This document shows, in pieces, positions 1 to 13,699 of a stretch of 64,000 nt of DNA. This stretch comes from Apteryx mantelli. Lineage: Eukaryota; Chordata; Aves; Apterygiformes; Apterygidae. How positions within the stretch are numbered: position 1 is the first letter of the stretch; every line of letters begins with the position of its first letter. The stretch is from positions 45,196,501 to 45,260,500 of the forward strand of contig NC_089980.1 of NCBI RefSeq assembly GCF_036417845.1, given 5' to 3'. The notes beneath the pieces were generated by a model. The model made no database searches and was not told the origin of the DNA. It was given only the letters and a program-made list of their open reading frames with translations. A program made the position numbers and the translations under genes.

Positions 1-3000
1 GCAGTCATCCAAACATCCTTTCCAGCTGGCCAATATTTATGAATACTATGATGCAGGGAACCATTGGTGCAAAGACTGCAATACCATCTGTGGGACCATG
101 TTTGACTTTTTCACACACATGCATAATAAGAAACATAGACAGGTATGTGCCAGGCTTCCTTCATTAAGTGCATTTCATATTGCTGTAAAGATTAACACTA
201 AAACATACATCACAGCACTACGTTTTACAAGAGAGCCTGAAGTAGTAATGAACCCAAGAAGCTGCTTATCAAATTCTTTTTCCCTAATGTAGGACTTCAG
301 CAATTTGTACAGCTACCAACGTGTGTTGACTAGTGTAAATGGGGCTTTTGTGTTCAGTTCACTTTGGACCTAGTATTTGAGATTTTTGTTTCATATGGTA
401 TCTGTACTTTGATCTCGTTCATATTTTACCTTTTTCACAGGTTATTTTCTCATTATAAGTTTCAAAAGGGGAGGGGAAGGAGAGTAAAACATAGTTCTTG
501 TAAATATTTGCACATTGGTTTTTTTTTTTAATGTTCAGTGTTCTAAAAGGATGTTAAAAAGAAAAGAAACAAGTGTACTTGCCTTGTTAGTGTAATGTAT
601 GAGCCTGTATACCTCTGTCGCTGTGCAAATAGACCCTGGATCCTTACAACAGACCTTGGGCTTTGAAGACCCAGAGCGAGACCAAACAAGACTCCATAAA
701 ACGCATCGATAAGATAACTGTTCCTGCCAAAGGTACGTTAATTTTCTTTTTCACCTGAGTGTCATCTCCCTTTGCCCTCCAGCAGGTTTCAGTTGCTCAG
801 AGAAAGGAAAACTACTTTGTTTTAGGAGCACGTATAGGTACTTTGTTATTAGGCAAATGGCAAGTGATTTCATTTCCTGGTTGTTCTTGTGGAAAAGGTC
901 ATGGAGTGAGAGTGTAGGGAAAACAGTATGATTCTTTCTTTTCCTTTTAGTGTTGGGTTTTATTTTGACTGCTAGGCAACTTTTTCTTTAGTGTGGTTCT
1001 GAAGCGATTTTGGCTAATGTATTAGGATTCAGAGTAAGACCATAAAGGTTTAGCGTGTTCAGGCAGGTCTTATGCAGTACTTCATATAGTCTGCAATAGA
1101 CTCTTCCTTTCAATACATTTTGCGTAGAAGTGTCCCTGAAAGATCACTGCTGTGTACTTGGTAGAGTCTGTGAGTACAGAGAATCTAAGAAAGCCATAAG
1201 AAAGGGGCTGTAAGTGATTTGGGAATTCATATAAGATTACAAATCTGACTGAACACAATCAATCGTCTAAACAGGCCTGCCAGTGATCAATCTTTGCTTA
1301 TTAATCTGTTAGCTATTATAAGTTCAGATCTCTAAATTTGTAATGTGTGCCCAAGAAAGGCACACACTGCTGTGTGTTAGACAACTGTAGTGGGTTCTGT
1401 AGACAAAAGGATGCAGTCTGCTAAACTTCAATGAAAATGCAGGTGCTTTTTTTTTTAATAAACCAGGTGTTTAATATTTGAGCAGACTACCCCACAAAAT
1501 GGAAAATACATAAAGACTGTAGGAAATATTAACCTGCTTGAATAGAGGATGGTCTTAAGATGATAGAAGCACTAAAAATAGTTTTCTGAGCCATAATAAT
1601 TAAGCTTCTTCATTTTATGCTTTTGCTCCTGGTACTGGTGGTTCTCATTCTGTAAGCATAAGGAGAGCAGTATTACCCATTCCAAAAGCATGAACAGGAA
1701 CATTGCTGGAGGTTTTGCCATTGTTATTTGATATGTTTATTTGGCTTTATTAAAAACTTGCCATTTATTATGTTCTGTTTCTCTGATTGTTTTCTTCGGC
1801 CATTTCAGGCTCTGAGTTTCTGATTCCCATCACTGGATATTATTGTCAGCTGTGTCATGAATTTTTTGGAGATCAAATCTCAGCAGAGCAGCATGTAAAA
1901 AGTCATCCCCACAATGAGAAATACAAGGTTGGTACCTGGTGTACCAGGAGTGAGTTGTTCCTTTTGTTAGCTTCTACTTGGTCTGTCTGTCTTCCTTTCC
2001 TTCTTAAGAATTACATTTGACTCCTCACTGTGTGTATATTTGGTTGTCTTCACTGTCTTGTAGTGAACTAACCAAACAGAACTTCCCACTACACAGAGAC
2101 TAATCTTTCATCTGTACAAAGTTCAAACTGGGTTTAAGTCCCAGTGTTGATTTTCAAACTCTTCTGTAGAGTGACAGCACTGCTGCAAGCCACCACTTCA
2201 CATTAAATTACAGAATGTGGGGTTTGCAGCATATCAGTTTCTTGGTTGGAAGAAGTTCTCTGTTCTCTTAGTGTTGAAAAGGCACTTATTTAACAAGTCA
2301 GAATTGTTCCAGAGCTGTGATGATTTTTTTTAATTTTTTTTTTTTGAGAAACAGTTGCTAAGATTGTGCCATTTATTTCCACAGAAATACTTAGATGAAA
2401 ACCCACTCTATGAAGAGAGGAGAAATCTAGACCGTCAAGCTGGATTGGCTGTAGTCCTGGAAACAGAGCGCAGGCGGCAGAGTGAGCTGAAGCGGAAACT
2501 GGTTGAGAAGCAGAAAGAAGAGAAGGATGAGAAGAAAGCAAAAATAATAAAGAAAGAGGAAACAAAGAGCATCCCAGAGCTTGGAGAAGCAACTAATGAA
2601 ACTCAAGGAAAAATAGATTCTTCTGGGCGAAAAATGGGTATCAAGCTTAAACTGAAGAAGGAAGAGGAGAAAAAAGAAGAAAAGAAAGAGGAATCAAAAA
2701 AGGAATCACCAAGTCAGTCTTCCTTTGGAAAATTCAGCTGGAAAAAGACAGAGGATAAAAACTCAGGAGCAGCTATCTCAAAGGAGGAAAGTATAGAAGG
2801 AAACAAAGAAAAAGAGGAGAACAAGTGTCAGTCTGGAAAACTCCATGCCAAGCCCATTGAAATCAAGCTGTCTGGGAAAACTGTTATTCCACACACTAGT
2901 CCTTGGACACCAGTTGTTTCCACATTAACACAAGCAAAAATTTTACCCAACATACCAGTCCCCACCATGATTTTCAGGAAGTCTGCTACTGCAACAGTAA

Positions 3001-5804
3001 GCAAGCCAGCACCTTTGAACACCTTCTTATCCATAAAATCCTCTGGAGCTACCACCAAACCACTGCCAGTGGTAAAAGAAACCAGTGCAGATCTTCTTCT
3101 GCCTCCAGATATCATCTCAAAAGCTTTTGGTGGAGAAGAGGTGATTTTAAAAGGGACAGAGGAGGATTTGAAAGCAGCAGAGAAAAATGAGTCTCCTCAG
3201 ACTTCTGATATACCACCTCCACCCCCTCCTCCACCAGCAGTCCAGCAGGCAGCTGTTATCCCTGCAGATGAAGTAGCTCCAGGTGTGTCTGAAAGCGAAC
3301 AGACGATGCTGGCAATGCCTGTGAGACCCCCTCCACCACCACTTACTGCTTTTAGTGAGCAGGCAAAAAAAGTAGAGAAACGAAACTCTTGCTTGGCCAC
3401 AGCCAATGCGAAAGATCTCTATGACATTTTCTACAGTAGTGGTGGAAAGGGTTCAGCTGACAGCAAGCTTGCCAATTCAGCACTTCCAAATGGAGAAAAC
3501 TCCAACCTAGCAAAACCTGCAGACTTACCTGCAATTTCTAGAACAAGTAATAGTTCATACTCCCTGAAAGGGGATTCCCAGAATGCAGTTACTGAATTTA
3601 GCCAGGTCCACTCAGCTGAAAGAAGCTCAGAACTGGAGAAAATTGAAATCCAGGAGACTTTAGTACTTCATACTGAGATGAGCCCTGATGTTGAAAATGG
3701 TATTCAGGAGGCCATAGGTCAAAAATCTCAGACTCCTCTTTCAAAAGACATTTGGACTAAATTGAAAGAGGAGGATTCCTCACAGTGCAGTAATCAAGTA
3801 AAAGGGAGTTGGGTTCTTGGTGAGAATCAAGCAGAAACAAGCAAGAAACCACTCCAGCTACAGCAACCAGAAATATCAGTCACAGAATGGCCAGAAACAA
3901 AAACTGATTCTGGTGTCCCGATGCCTGCAGAAATGGGACTTGTGGATAAAGCAGGTGGAGAGCAAGTAGTCAGTCAGGAACTCTGTGATCCGCATACGAT
4001 AGGGGTCCAAGAGAAAGTTGGACAGGGAGATGCAAATAATACTGCAGTTACTAAAACAAATATTCATGGCACCTTGGAGAAAGATGCAGAGATGAAAGAC
4101 TGGGAAGTTAGAAGAGTAAAGTCTGAGCTTAGCTTAGAACACCCAAAGACTGCATTGCCTGAAACACAGAATGAAATTCAAAATCTGGCAGATTTTCATT
4201 TGGTAGAGGAAAAGTTAAGTGAAAGTTGTAGAACCAATTCAGAAACTGACAGTCCAGGCTTGGTCTGTGATTCTCAAGACTCATCAGAAGAAAAAGCTTT
4301 AGTAGCATCAAGGGCAGAGCAGAATTCTATTGATGCCTCCTTAAAAGATGTAAAATTGAAAAGTGTAGCTTTGGGAGTATCTCAGTCAGAAGTCCTTGGT
4401 GAAGGTCCCCAGATTTCAGAAACCCCAAATAAGTTTTTAGAATTGACAACAAGCCCAGGTGAACGGGACACTTCCAGAACTAGTAATAGAGAAGAACAGG
4501 TCATCACGGCCAGTTCTTGTGAAAGCGGTTGGGAACTACCACATACTCCAAATGTAGAAATAAAAACTGGTTCTAATGAAATTAATGCTTCAGAATTGAT
4601 AGAGATACAGCCAGACATATGTCTCACCACAAGAGAAGCTACAGGTAGTGTATTAGAAGCACAAGAAAAGGTTAGATGTGAACCTTCAGGCCATGCAGTA
4701 TTAGGTAACCAAACTCAAAAGGAGGAAGTCTCATGGTTAGTCAATTCCTGCACAGCAAACATTGTTGAACTCAGATCCAGTGTAGAATTAGTAGTTGAAG
4801 TTGGAAAAAAATCATTAGGACACACTGGATCTGATGCAATGTTAGGTGATGTTTTTGTCAAGAGAGATGCAAAAGAAGTAGGGTCTGTAGGCTTTTCTAG
4901 GGCTCACTCTGATGTCCAAGAGTCAGTGGTTGCTCTGTCAGCAGATTTCCATACAGGGCATCTTTCTGAAGGACCTATCCACCCCACAGAAATAAAGCAT
5001 GAGGTTGTAAGAACCTCAGCAGGCAATGACTTTCATCTGAATACCACTCACTTAGGATTTAACACTGAGCAATCTGAAAGTATCTCCCTAAATATCAGTG
5101 TGGACAATGAGAAAGATTCCTTGAAATCAGAAGATGTGAAACACGATGAGACTCCCTCCCAGAAAGCAGAACTGGAGTTCAAAAGCATTGATTTCCATTT
5201 GGGAGATACTAAGGTAAAATATGAACACTTCAGTATCCTTACAGCGGGCCTTTTAAATGAGAATACTGAAGTTGTCTCAAAACAAGAAAATATTGCATCT
5301 ATTAGGCTGGAGTCCAGTAAGCCTAGCAAGCTGGGCACTGAAAAAACAGTGGATGAAACAGACATTACTGATGTTGTTACATTAACTTCTGGTAATCAAG
5401 AAGATAAATTTTGCACCCTGATTTCTAAAACAGCTGTGTCACAGCTTGAATTGCAGTCCTCAAATAGTGATACTACAGAAGAGGTCATGCCAGTTCTAGA
5501 AATGCAGGGCATTTCTCCCATGTCTGAGATCCTTCTGCAAGTGGAGGAGAGCAAAGGTGGCACTGTTGAAATGCCATCACTGAGTTGTGATGGAGACAAT
5601 ACAGAAAGTCAAGCTTCTGGGCATATGGAAACTTTCCTTCCTGGGCTTGAAGAAACACATGGAAAAGAGGGTGGCTCAGGAGGCAAGGGAGTATGCACCG
5701 TCCAGGGCAAGAAGACTGAGCAAACAGAAACTGCTGACAGTAGTTTGGAAGCTGCAACAAATTCAGGAATTGCTGAAAGCTTAGCAGAAAGCCCAGTGGG
5801 TTGA
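1..5804 (+). CDS. ZNF318: ZNF318 (zinc finger protein 318), 3' part of gene, four exons
   Basis: This is a large nuclear matrin-type zinc-finger protein, known in mammals as a regulator of transcription and mRNA processing (androgen-receptor co-regulation, IgM/IgD expression in B cells). Coding exons seen: 1(or 5)-142, 633-732, 1809-1927 and 2385-5804 (stop TGA 5802). All junctions are GT-AG and the phases join exactly. The first exon has a C-x2-C...H-x5-H finger (HWCKDC to HNKKH). The third has a second finger (YYCQLC...HVKSHPH). The terminal exon encodes 1139 aa: a Lys/Glu-rich charged segment, then conserved stretches such as KPAPLNTFLSIKSSG and LLLPPDIISKAFGGEEVILK, proline runs, NSCLATANAKDLYDIFYSSG, and a long acidic low-complexity tail. 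Identification rests on recalled similarity to mammalian ZNF318 (about 2280 aa), so roughly the N-terminal half lies off the left edge. Whether base 1 is exon or the end of an acceptor (gcag) cannot be decided. Confidence 0.95.
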
Positions 5805-6064
5805 AATGAACCCAGCCAGCCCCAATATTTGAGGAGCCAGAGCTGGGATTATATGTTTTTTGTTTTGTTTTTTTTTTTTGTTTTGTTTTTTTGTTTTGTT
5901 TCAGTTGAGGGCTTCAGGTGTATTTTGCATCCTGCAGGAGGACTCACCTAAAGTGAAACTTAGGTCATCAGAAACCAGACACACACTTTATTCTGTACAT
6001 AATTAATTGTGTAAAATGTTTTTTCATGTGAAATTTTTTGCCAATTTATTTTCTACACTCTGCT

Positions 6065-6070
6065 ATTAAA
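6065..6070 (+). terminator. Proximal poly(A) signal ATTAAA of ZNF318
   Basis: This common variant hexamer lies about 260 nt after the stop codon, with a GT-rich downstream element within 30 nt. It would give a short 3'UTR. Confidence 0.55.
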
Positions 6071-6859
6071 ATGGAATCTCTCGTTTATAATGCGTGCGTC
6101 TTTGTTGTTTATTTTGGGGGCTTTTATTCTTTGACAACTCTCAGATGATTTCCAGCTCACCCTGTTTCTGTCAGTAGCATCGTGAGTAGCCTGGTCTCTG
6201 CAGCAAGCTCAAGAACAGCAGTTCAGGACTTAAGGAAATGGAGGCTCTTGCAGAAGAACTAAAACTGAAAATTTCTTTAAACTATAATGCATGTTTTGTT
6301 TTGGTTTGTTTTTTTTACTTTCATTGTTTGAAATGCAAAAAGTGTGATTAGAGGGTTTTTTTTTTTGGTTGTTTTATCTGTCTCTGTGATTTGTAATTAC
6401 TGTCGTATTACATCTGTGCTTAAGCTGTTTCATTGTATTGTATAAGCACATGTATGGATGCCACATCACTAAGCAAGGGGAGAAAAACTATCCTGACTGG
6501 CTTTTGGAGAAGAAGACTAATCGGTAAGGCTCTGTGGCCTGACACCTGGACCAGACATATTGAGGTCACTTACATGATTTGAAATGTGCTTTATTTCATT
6601 GTACTGTGATCCAGTAACTATTTGTGTTAAATCATTTAGCAGCTGACCAGCTCTGAAGAAGCAGAAGATCAGAACCGTGGTGTCAGGAATTGGACTCGCT
6701 TCATGTGATACAGCACATGCATGCCTACCCTGAATGGTCCTTGAGCTATTAAAAGCTCTAGCGTGATGGTTCTCATTTGTATAGCTTGTTAAAGACTAAA
6801 GTATGAAATGTGTTTGCTTGGATAAATATAACATTTTTATTTGTAAATTGTTAAAAAAA

Positions 6860-6865
6860 AATAAA
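6860..6865 (+). terminator. Distal poly(A) signal AATAAA of ZNF318
   Basis: This canonical hexamer sits at the end of an A-rich run about 1.06 kb after the stop and is followed by cgtggtggtc and T-rich sequence. It is the likely main end of the ZNF318 transcript, by signal strength only. Confidence 0.55.
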
Positions 6866-7118
6866 CGTGGTGGTCAACAAGGCTTTGCTCTTGATTTTCA
6901 TTTTTTTTTAACTTTAGGAAAGTGTTTTACTTCAATTAGTTTCTAAATCCTGTAGTAGCTGTTAAAATTGAGAAACTGTAGGCAATGAAGATCTTCAGCC
7001 ATTAGCCTGCTGAATAAAAGCCTGATTTATTCCAAGCTGAAGTCAGTGGAAAAACTTCAATCAACATCATCAGTGGAAGTTTGTTTGAAGTCCTGAGCTT
7101 TATGTAAGGTTAGAGGTT

Positions 7119-7134
7119 GGGGGGGGGGGGGGGG
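7119..7134 (+). repeat. G16 homopolymer
   Basis: Sixteen consecutive G residues lie between tagaggtt and cgacaa. Poly-G tracts like this recur in the window (41226, 47915, 20504, 29192). They can form quadruplex structures and are sequencing-error hotspots, so the exact length is uncertain. Confidence 0.9.
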
Positions 7135-10100
7135 CGACAAAAAACAAAACAAGCAGAGTTCATAATACAAGCATGTGGATCTCCAGAGGGAGAAAAATGA
7201 CCTTGTTTCTTCTATTTCCATGACTCTGTGTGAAGAAGGTATGAAATATTTTTCAGAGTCGTTATGGTGGCTTTCATATTAGAAATGCAAGAACTGAGTT
7301 TGGAAAGCTAGTGTAAATGGTCAAATTGCAAAAATAAGGTAGTTAATTAAGAAGGGAAGAGGGTTTTGAGAAAGGTTCTTTCAAGCTGTTCTTACAATTT
7401 TAAACAGTTATAAGAAGTCTTTTATCATTGCCCTTCTTTCTTCAAATAACCATTTGCTGTCAAAACCAAAGAAAACAAGATTTGATGTGCTTGATAATTT
7501 TAAGTCAAAATGGAAGCTGGGTAATGAGTAGAGACTGTTTAAACCCTCTATAAAAAAGGCCTTTTGTAATTTCCGTTTCTTCCGCAAATGCTTTTCTGAT
7601 GATATATCTGAGCTTACTGGCTGACAAATGACAGCTTAGTTCCTCCACACACATGCTTTTTTCTTTTTCCATTTTCCTTCCAATTTCTTCAGTGAAGTGC
7701 CTAGTCCTTTCTAAATCCACAGAAGAGGGGAACTAATTTTCTTGCCTGCTTTGTATTGAGTAATGGCAGTGCAAGGAGGGGAGATATGAAGGAAAGGCTG
7801 AATTTTCCATATGTCTCCATTTTAGGTGGTGCTGTTTTGGAATACAAACATGCTTTTTGGCTAGCTTCCATTTTCAGATTTTTTTTTTCCTCAAGGTCTT
7901 GGTGTATGCAACATTAAGCAGAGAATCCTTTGGACAATCATCTTCTTGAGACATCCTCATTCAATGCTGTATTACCCATGTGGGATGTACTCTATTGATT
8001 AACTTTATTTTTTGGGGAAAGGAAATCAATATAAATCCAGTATCCTTTTAATTTGCTCTCCCACAGCTGCTTTTACAGGTAGTATTGTTCTTTTGTGCAG
8101 AACATGGCTGGCCACAAATGAAAAGCAGCTAGCGCTGGGGGAAAGCAAGGGCTTTGCAAGCAAGAAACTAAGAATTGTTACCCCATGTTTGTTTTCAGCT
8201 TTCCAGAAGCTGAAACTTTGTATGATACAAGTAAAATAGTATTTCTTATTATGCCCTTTTGTCAAGCAATTGTTCATTTGTCCCTGAGTGGAGTTGGGCT
8301 CTCTATTCCACCTCTGGAACAAAGATTGATTTAGTCTGTTTTGAGGTAGGAGTGAAAGGTGCTCCTCAAACTGCTGGACTGGGCAGGAACAAAATGGTGG
8401 ATGCTGTAGACAATGATATCTGGGCAGATCAGTTGATAGAGCTTTAATACTGTCTTGCAATTTCATGAAATGGCATATATTTTTATTTATTTTTTTATTT
8501 TTTTTGCTGTGGTTTGCAGAGGCATGCAGTAAATGATTTATCTGCTGTACTGATCCCCTGTGCTGGCAGAGCTGTAGCATAGTGCACTGACTGGGAAGCC
8601 TTAAGTTCTAGGCTGGCCTTGGATTCTTGACTCCAGATCCTCAGGAGCAGGGGTGAGTTATTGGAGGGGATTTATTTGTGTGTCTGAATGGTGTGATACA
8701 GCGTTACCTCTTCTTCCTGACCTAGTTTTCTGAAGGCTGCATAAGGGGTAAGAAGTTGCCTCTCTCCTTATTTTCAGAAAGCTGCTGATAAGAAGTAAAT
8801 AAGCCTAGTTTGAGTTTTCCTTTCTTTACACTGCTTCAAACCAGGCACAAATAGATAGTAAATTCAAAGGGCAATGGATTAAATGTAAGCATTGATTTCA
8901 TGCTTCAACCTTTAGTTTGCCATGCTGGAGGTTAGCAGAAAGGCCTTGTCTCTGGATGAAGTTTGTTGTAAAGCAGGGCTTTATTAAGCTACAGTGGAAG
9001 AAGAGCCATAGAAAAGCTGCTGCTGTTCTGTCAGTGAGCATTTTAAGTCCAGGTGTTTTTTAATACTTCTTCAGATTCCTTTTAACATCTATGGTTCTAT
9101 TTGGAAAGAAGCAACCTTCAAATATTTAGAAACTGTAGAAAATTTTAAAAACAAAAGTCATGTTTTGGACAAAATACAGTAAAAGAATGTACTGTGGTAG
9201 CCTCCTAGGAGCATAAATCTTTTAGCTTGCTGAAGTCTTGTCTTTTAGATTTAACTAAGCATCAGATAAGGGTGTTTTGTGTTGGGTTGGTTTTTTTAGA
9301 CTTTTTAAAGAGTTATGTGAGAAGGGAAGAAATATATCATCCAGTGTTCTGTTATTAATTTTTGCCAAGTGTATTTGTGTCTTAGTGATAAAAATTAGAA
9401 GCAGTAGGCAAAGATATAAGGTCTCTGTCACTTTTTAATCTTTGCCAGGAGCAGAAATAAATGCCTAATTTTTAGCTAAGGGAAGCTGCACAAAGATCTT
9501 AAATATTGCCCATGGAAGTAGATAATGAGAAATTGGACAATGAGAAATTATTTTTTTAGGCTGGTAAAGCCCAGGGAATATCTTCAGGAATTTCAGAAAT
9601 GCAGAGTGAAAGTAGGTGATGTTAGTGCAAGTCTACTTAAATGAATAAACAAACCCACAACCAACCACCAAACCAGTGCATCCCAAAAGATGATAAAATA
9701 CTATTTTTGTGCATTGACAGAGTTAGAGTTGATAGCTTTCCCCCCCCCAAAGTCTGTATCTTGATTAGCAAGACATATCTGCTTAGCATGCTGTGGAATA
9801 CACACCTTTTTCCTCTGAAGAGAAGGGCAAAAGAGATCCCATGAGACAGGTATTAATTTGGCACTTCATGTAATACGGTGTTGGTTTCTCTCAGATTATT
9901 ACTCTCTCAGATTATTACAGAGAGACAAAAGGAGCAAAATCTATCCCTGGGACAGAATTCAGTCCTGTTCTGCCCTCTGCACAGAAGAAGTTCAAACAAC
10001 CCATGTGTCACCACTGTGGGAGTACAGAGCAGCCATAGAACTGATTTACTTGTCTCCTCTGCCTCTATCCAACATGAAGAAACAGAGATGCAGGTCATGG

Positions 10101-11470
10101 ACATCATTTATGTCAGCTATTTTCGGTCAATATGGACATATTCTTGGCTGTAACCATCTTGAACAAAATAACGCAGCTCTAGACTGTTATATTCTGCCTT
10201 AGAGTTGCAGCAGAAAACTGAGGATCCATATTTAGTGTTAGTTTCTCAGTTTTGTTTTGTGATCCCACATCCAGCTCTTCATGAGCTGTCTCATTGCTTG
10301 TAGTGAGGAGACCGATTACCATATGCTAGCAGTTCTCCTAGGTCCTGGTAAAACTAGTCAAGCTGCTGTAATATTTCCCATGAAGCTCCTACAGCAATCA
10401 GGGAAGCAGACAGTGGAGCCATCAGAACTGCTTATTCTACTTGATAAGGCAGGTGGTGGAGAACAGTTGAATAGCTGTAGTGAATGAAACATGTATCAAG
10501 AGCTGCTGCATGGCAAACAGTATTCCCTTTTACCAATAGGCTGATTGAAGAATCTTCAGTTTGTGGACTGCAAAGCACAGATACAAGGTAATGTTTTCTT
10601 AACAAATATAATTTTTCTTCAATAAATTGCTTTTTTGGAAGCTTTAGCCAGAACCTAAAAAACCCTGAAATATTACCAGTCATTTGAGATACTGCCCTGC
10701 TTAGTTTAGTTACAAACTTCAGTTGAATGTAGAAACAAAATAACACTTTAGGACCGATGGTAGCTATAAACAATAGGAAAAGCCCTGTAACAGCTATATG
10801 ATAAAGAAATGGTACAGATGATCCTCATATCAATGTGCACGTTAGCTTGTGTTCATCTCCTGTCAAATATGAAAGGCCAGAAATTTAGTGAAAATTGCCA
10901 AACAATTAAAAGAGAGAGTGGCTCCTATAGCTGTGTACCTGAAAGATAAGTATTTAGAAATGCTTAGTTAGAAGAAACAAAGAAGGAAAACAAAAAGGTT
11001 AATTAGCAAAAGAGCATCAAGCACTGCTTTTCCTCATAAGAACTGGAGGCTTAATGCAATTAAACCCATTTTTCCAAGTAGCTTTTACTTTTTACAGTAC
11101 AGTATTTCATAATTCACATTTGATATATCTGGCACTTGATACAAGATATAGGAGTGGACAGGCAGCCTGCTTCAAGCTGGCTACATGTCTACAGAAGAGA
11201 GATCATCAGAGATACTAAATGACCTCTACTATTCCTGTGACAATTAAATTTGAGTTTCAGATGCCAAAGAAGTTTTATAGGTTGAGGGTCTCTTTCAGGT
11301 TTGTAAGATGAAACTCTCTGCTTTGTAAGCTTGGCATCCTAGAACAAAGCATCAAATCCAGAACTTTTATTTATCCCAGTTCTTACAAATCTCTTCTGCT
11401 AGTGCACTACCAGCATACATTGTATGTTCAACTACAGCTGTTTTCATTCTGCATTAAGCTTGCCAGACTT

Positions 11471-11526
11471 CTTCCAGACTGCATCAAAAGCTTTTGGTAT
11501 TGAAAACTTTTGATGCAGAGGGGAAG
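11471..11526. repeat. Strong inverted repeat / hairpin, 56 nt
   Basis: The arm at 11479-11495 (ctgcatcaaaagctttt) pairs with 11503-11518 (aaaacttttgatgcag). This gives 16 base pairs with a single bulged C at 11491 and a 7-nt loop (ggtattg). Beyond a 3x3 internal loop, five further pairs form between 11471-11475 (cttcc) and 11522-11526 (ggaag). The fold resembles a short miRNA precursor or the remnant of a small inverted-repeat transposon. No flanking target-site duplication was identified. Confidence 0.7.
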
Positions 11527-13699
11527 GCAATTAAAGGGACCTCAAACCTGGGAATAGAATGGCCAAAACCACCGGGTGCTAGCAAGCAGGATGTTTAGGA
11601 TGACTACTGAGTTTGCTGCAACAAGCCCATTCCCTTTGCTGGTTTTTGGTTAATCTCCACAGGAACTATGAAAACACTATCTGGAACTGCTGGACTGTTG
11701 GAATCCTACTGTGAAAAGGTAGGTGTAGATGTGCATGCCTGGAATGGGATCTCTTTCCCTTCTCTTTGGTAGGTGGGCATATTCTTTTATAAGATCTTGG
11801 GTTTTTTAAGTTATTATTAAAATGATTAATCAGTGAGGCCTTTTCTGTATTGTTCATGGTTAAACATATTGTTTGTGGGTTTGTCGATAAAGTTCCTTTG
11901 CCAGCCTCCAAGAAGACTCTGTATATGTGGATGCTTCCCATCTCTTGATTAAACAGTATTATTTTAAAACAAACATTAAACAGTCAGTATGAAATAACTC
12001 TGGACCCTGAGTGCTGTTTGTTTAAAAATCATTATGTAAAGATTAAAAAAATGCAGGCCACTTTAAGATATTAATGGCAAGAGGGGGGCTGGATTCTGAA
12101 GCTTCTTGATTCATAGGGCTGTTGCTGTGGTGTCAGACCGGACTGGATAACAAAGTTTATGTACCTCTTGGAAGGTGTTCATACTATGGAAAAAGATATT
12201 TAAAACTCCTGTCTCTATACTTTATCTGGAGTCTTTCACCTATCTTGCAACCCAGCTACCATCTTAATTATTCTTGCAATTTTTTTTCTCATGTGTTCAC
12301 AGAAGCCCTTTGTTAACTATGTTCATGATTATTCCATCTGAGGGAGAGGTCACTGTTTTTCACCAAGAAAAATGTCCTGACATTGGCTGCCAAGCGTGTA
12401 AAAGAATAAAGACAAGCACCTGACAGGCTGTTCTTTTGCACAGATTTATCATAGCTATTGATTATTCTAGAAAATAGTGTGTAAGAGGTTGCTTTACCAT
12501 GTGTAGATAGGCTCACCCTGCATATATGTGTGATGAGAAAATACAGATTAGTTTGGTGCTGCTGCTTGGTGAAAAAGAGCACTTAAAAATGATGATTTTC
12601 CCCACACAAGCCCCCCCCCACAATGCTCACCTGTTTCCTAGGCAGCAGTGCCTGTTAAGTCCTCTTAAGTGTAATCTTAAGAATTGAATTGTCATCTCTC
12701 TGCCTGATGTTATGTCGTAGATTTTGAATTTCCCATTCTCCTTCCTTAATTAGCTATTGCAGAGACTGACTGGTAAACTAATTACTATAGCACTGAAATC
12801 CTTTGCCTGGTTAATAGGGGAGTAATAACAGAGTAATCCAGGGATGAGTTCAAAAACCCTATCTATGAGAGATTGCCAGTATTCTCTTCCCTGAATGAGA
12901 CACAGCAGCATATTATTCAGTTAAAAAAAAAAGAATTTTCAGCAGTTCGTCAGAACGTCCAACTTCTAATTTGCTCAGTATCTGCTTCTGCCCTACACAC
13001 CAGCAGGTACAAGCTCCTTAATGCAAACGGAACATACTGCAGTGCAGACACCTGCCTGAGCCTGTTTGCAGACTTGGGAAAGTGCAATAGTGGTAAAGAG
13101 TGAGCTTTTCTACTTGCTCGTGTGTTACTCCTGGTGGTGATCTCAAGCCTAACTTTACCTACTTCCACTCCTGAGCAAGTAATGAGTTAAAGCCTGAGAG
13201 CAGGGGAGTGGAGAACCACTCCAGGGAGGAGGAGCAGCATATGGAGGAGGGAAAGCAGAAAACAAAGCTGCAAAGTAGCAGAGATCCAGCTACTCTGGAA
13301 AATAAGCTAAGCGTATATTCCTGCTGATAAGGCATTCAGGAATAAGGTGCAGTATAGCTAGTGAAAAATTAATCACCACACAAAAGGCTGCATTTTTAAC
13401 CTGGTTCTTTAACAAAATCACCTACTGTTTGCCCTAGGAAGGAAGTGTTGTTATGAGCTGCTAAATCTGGTAGCCCAATAGAGGTGAAGTTGCTGCAGCT
13501 CCATGTCCTCGGATCGAGCCAGTAGCAAGACTGAGCATATATTCCCAATAGGCACATACACAAACATGCATGTACAACACACATGTGCATATATATATAG
13601 CCAGCCACACAGATCAACACAGCACTCATGCAAATACAAACAGCACCAGCAGCCTCATCCTGTTCCCCTCTCTGGCTTATCTGCATGAGGGTCCCTTAG

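Larger units (their letters stand above)
5805..6900 (+). other. ZNF318: ZNF318 3'UTR with two candidate poly(A) sites
   Basis: Non-coding sequence follows the ZNF318 stop. It contains a T/TTTTG-rich tract (about 5855-5901). An ATTAAA at 6065-6070 is followed by GT-rich sequence (gcgtgcgtctttgttgttt). An AATAAA at 6860-6865 is followed by a G/T-rich stretch. Short and long 3'UTR forms are therefore plausible. The end of the transcript is inferred from signals only. Confidence 0.7.

Noticed and set aside
2355-2384. Ten residues before the large ZNF318 exon
   Set aside because: They are intronic: the acceptor ttccacag ends at 2384 and K-Y-L-D-E follows in frame from the previous exon.
8026-8580. 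184-codon minus-strand frame in the spacer
   Set aside because: No recognisable domain, no flanking splice logic, and about one frame of this length is expected by chance in a 64-kb AT-rich window.
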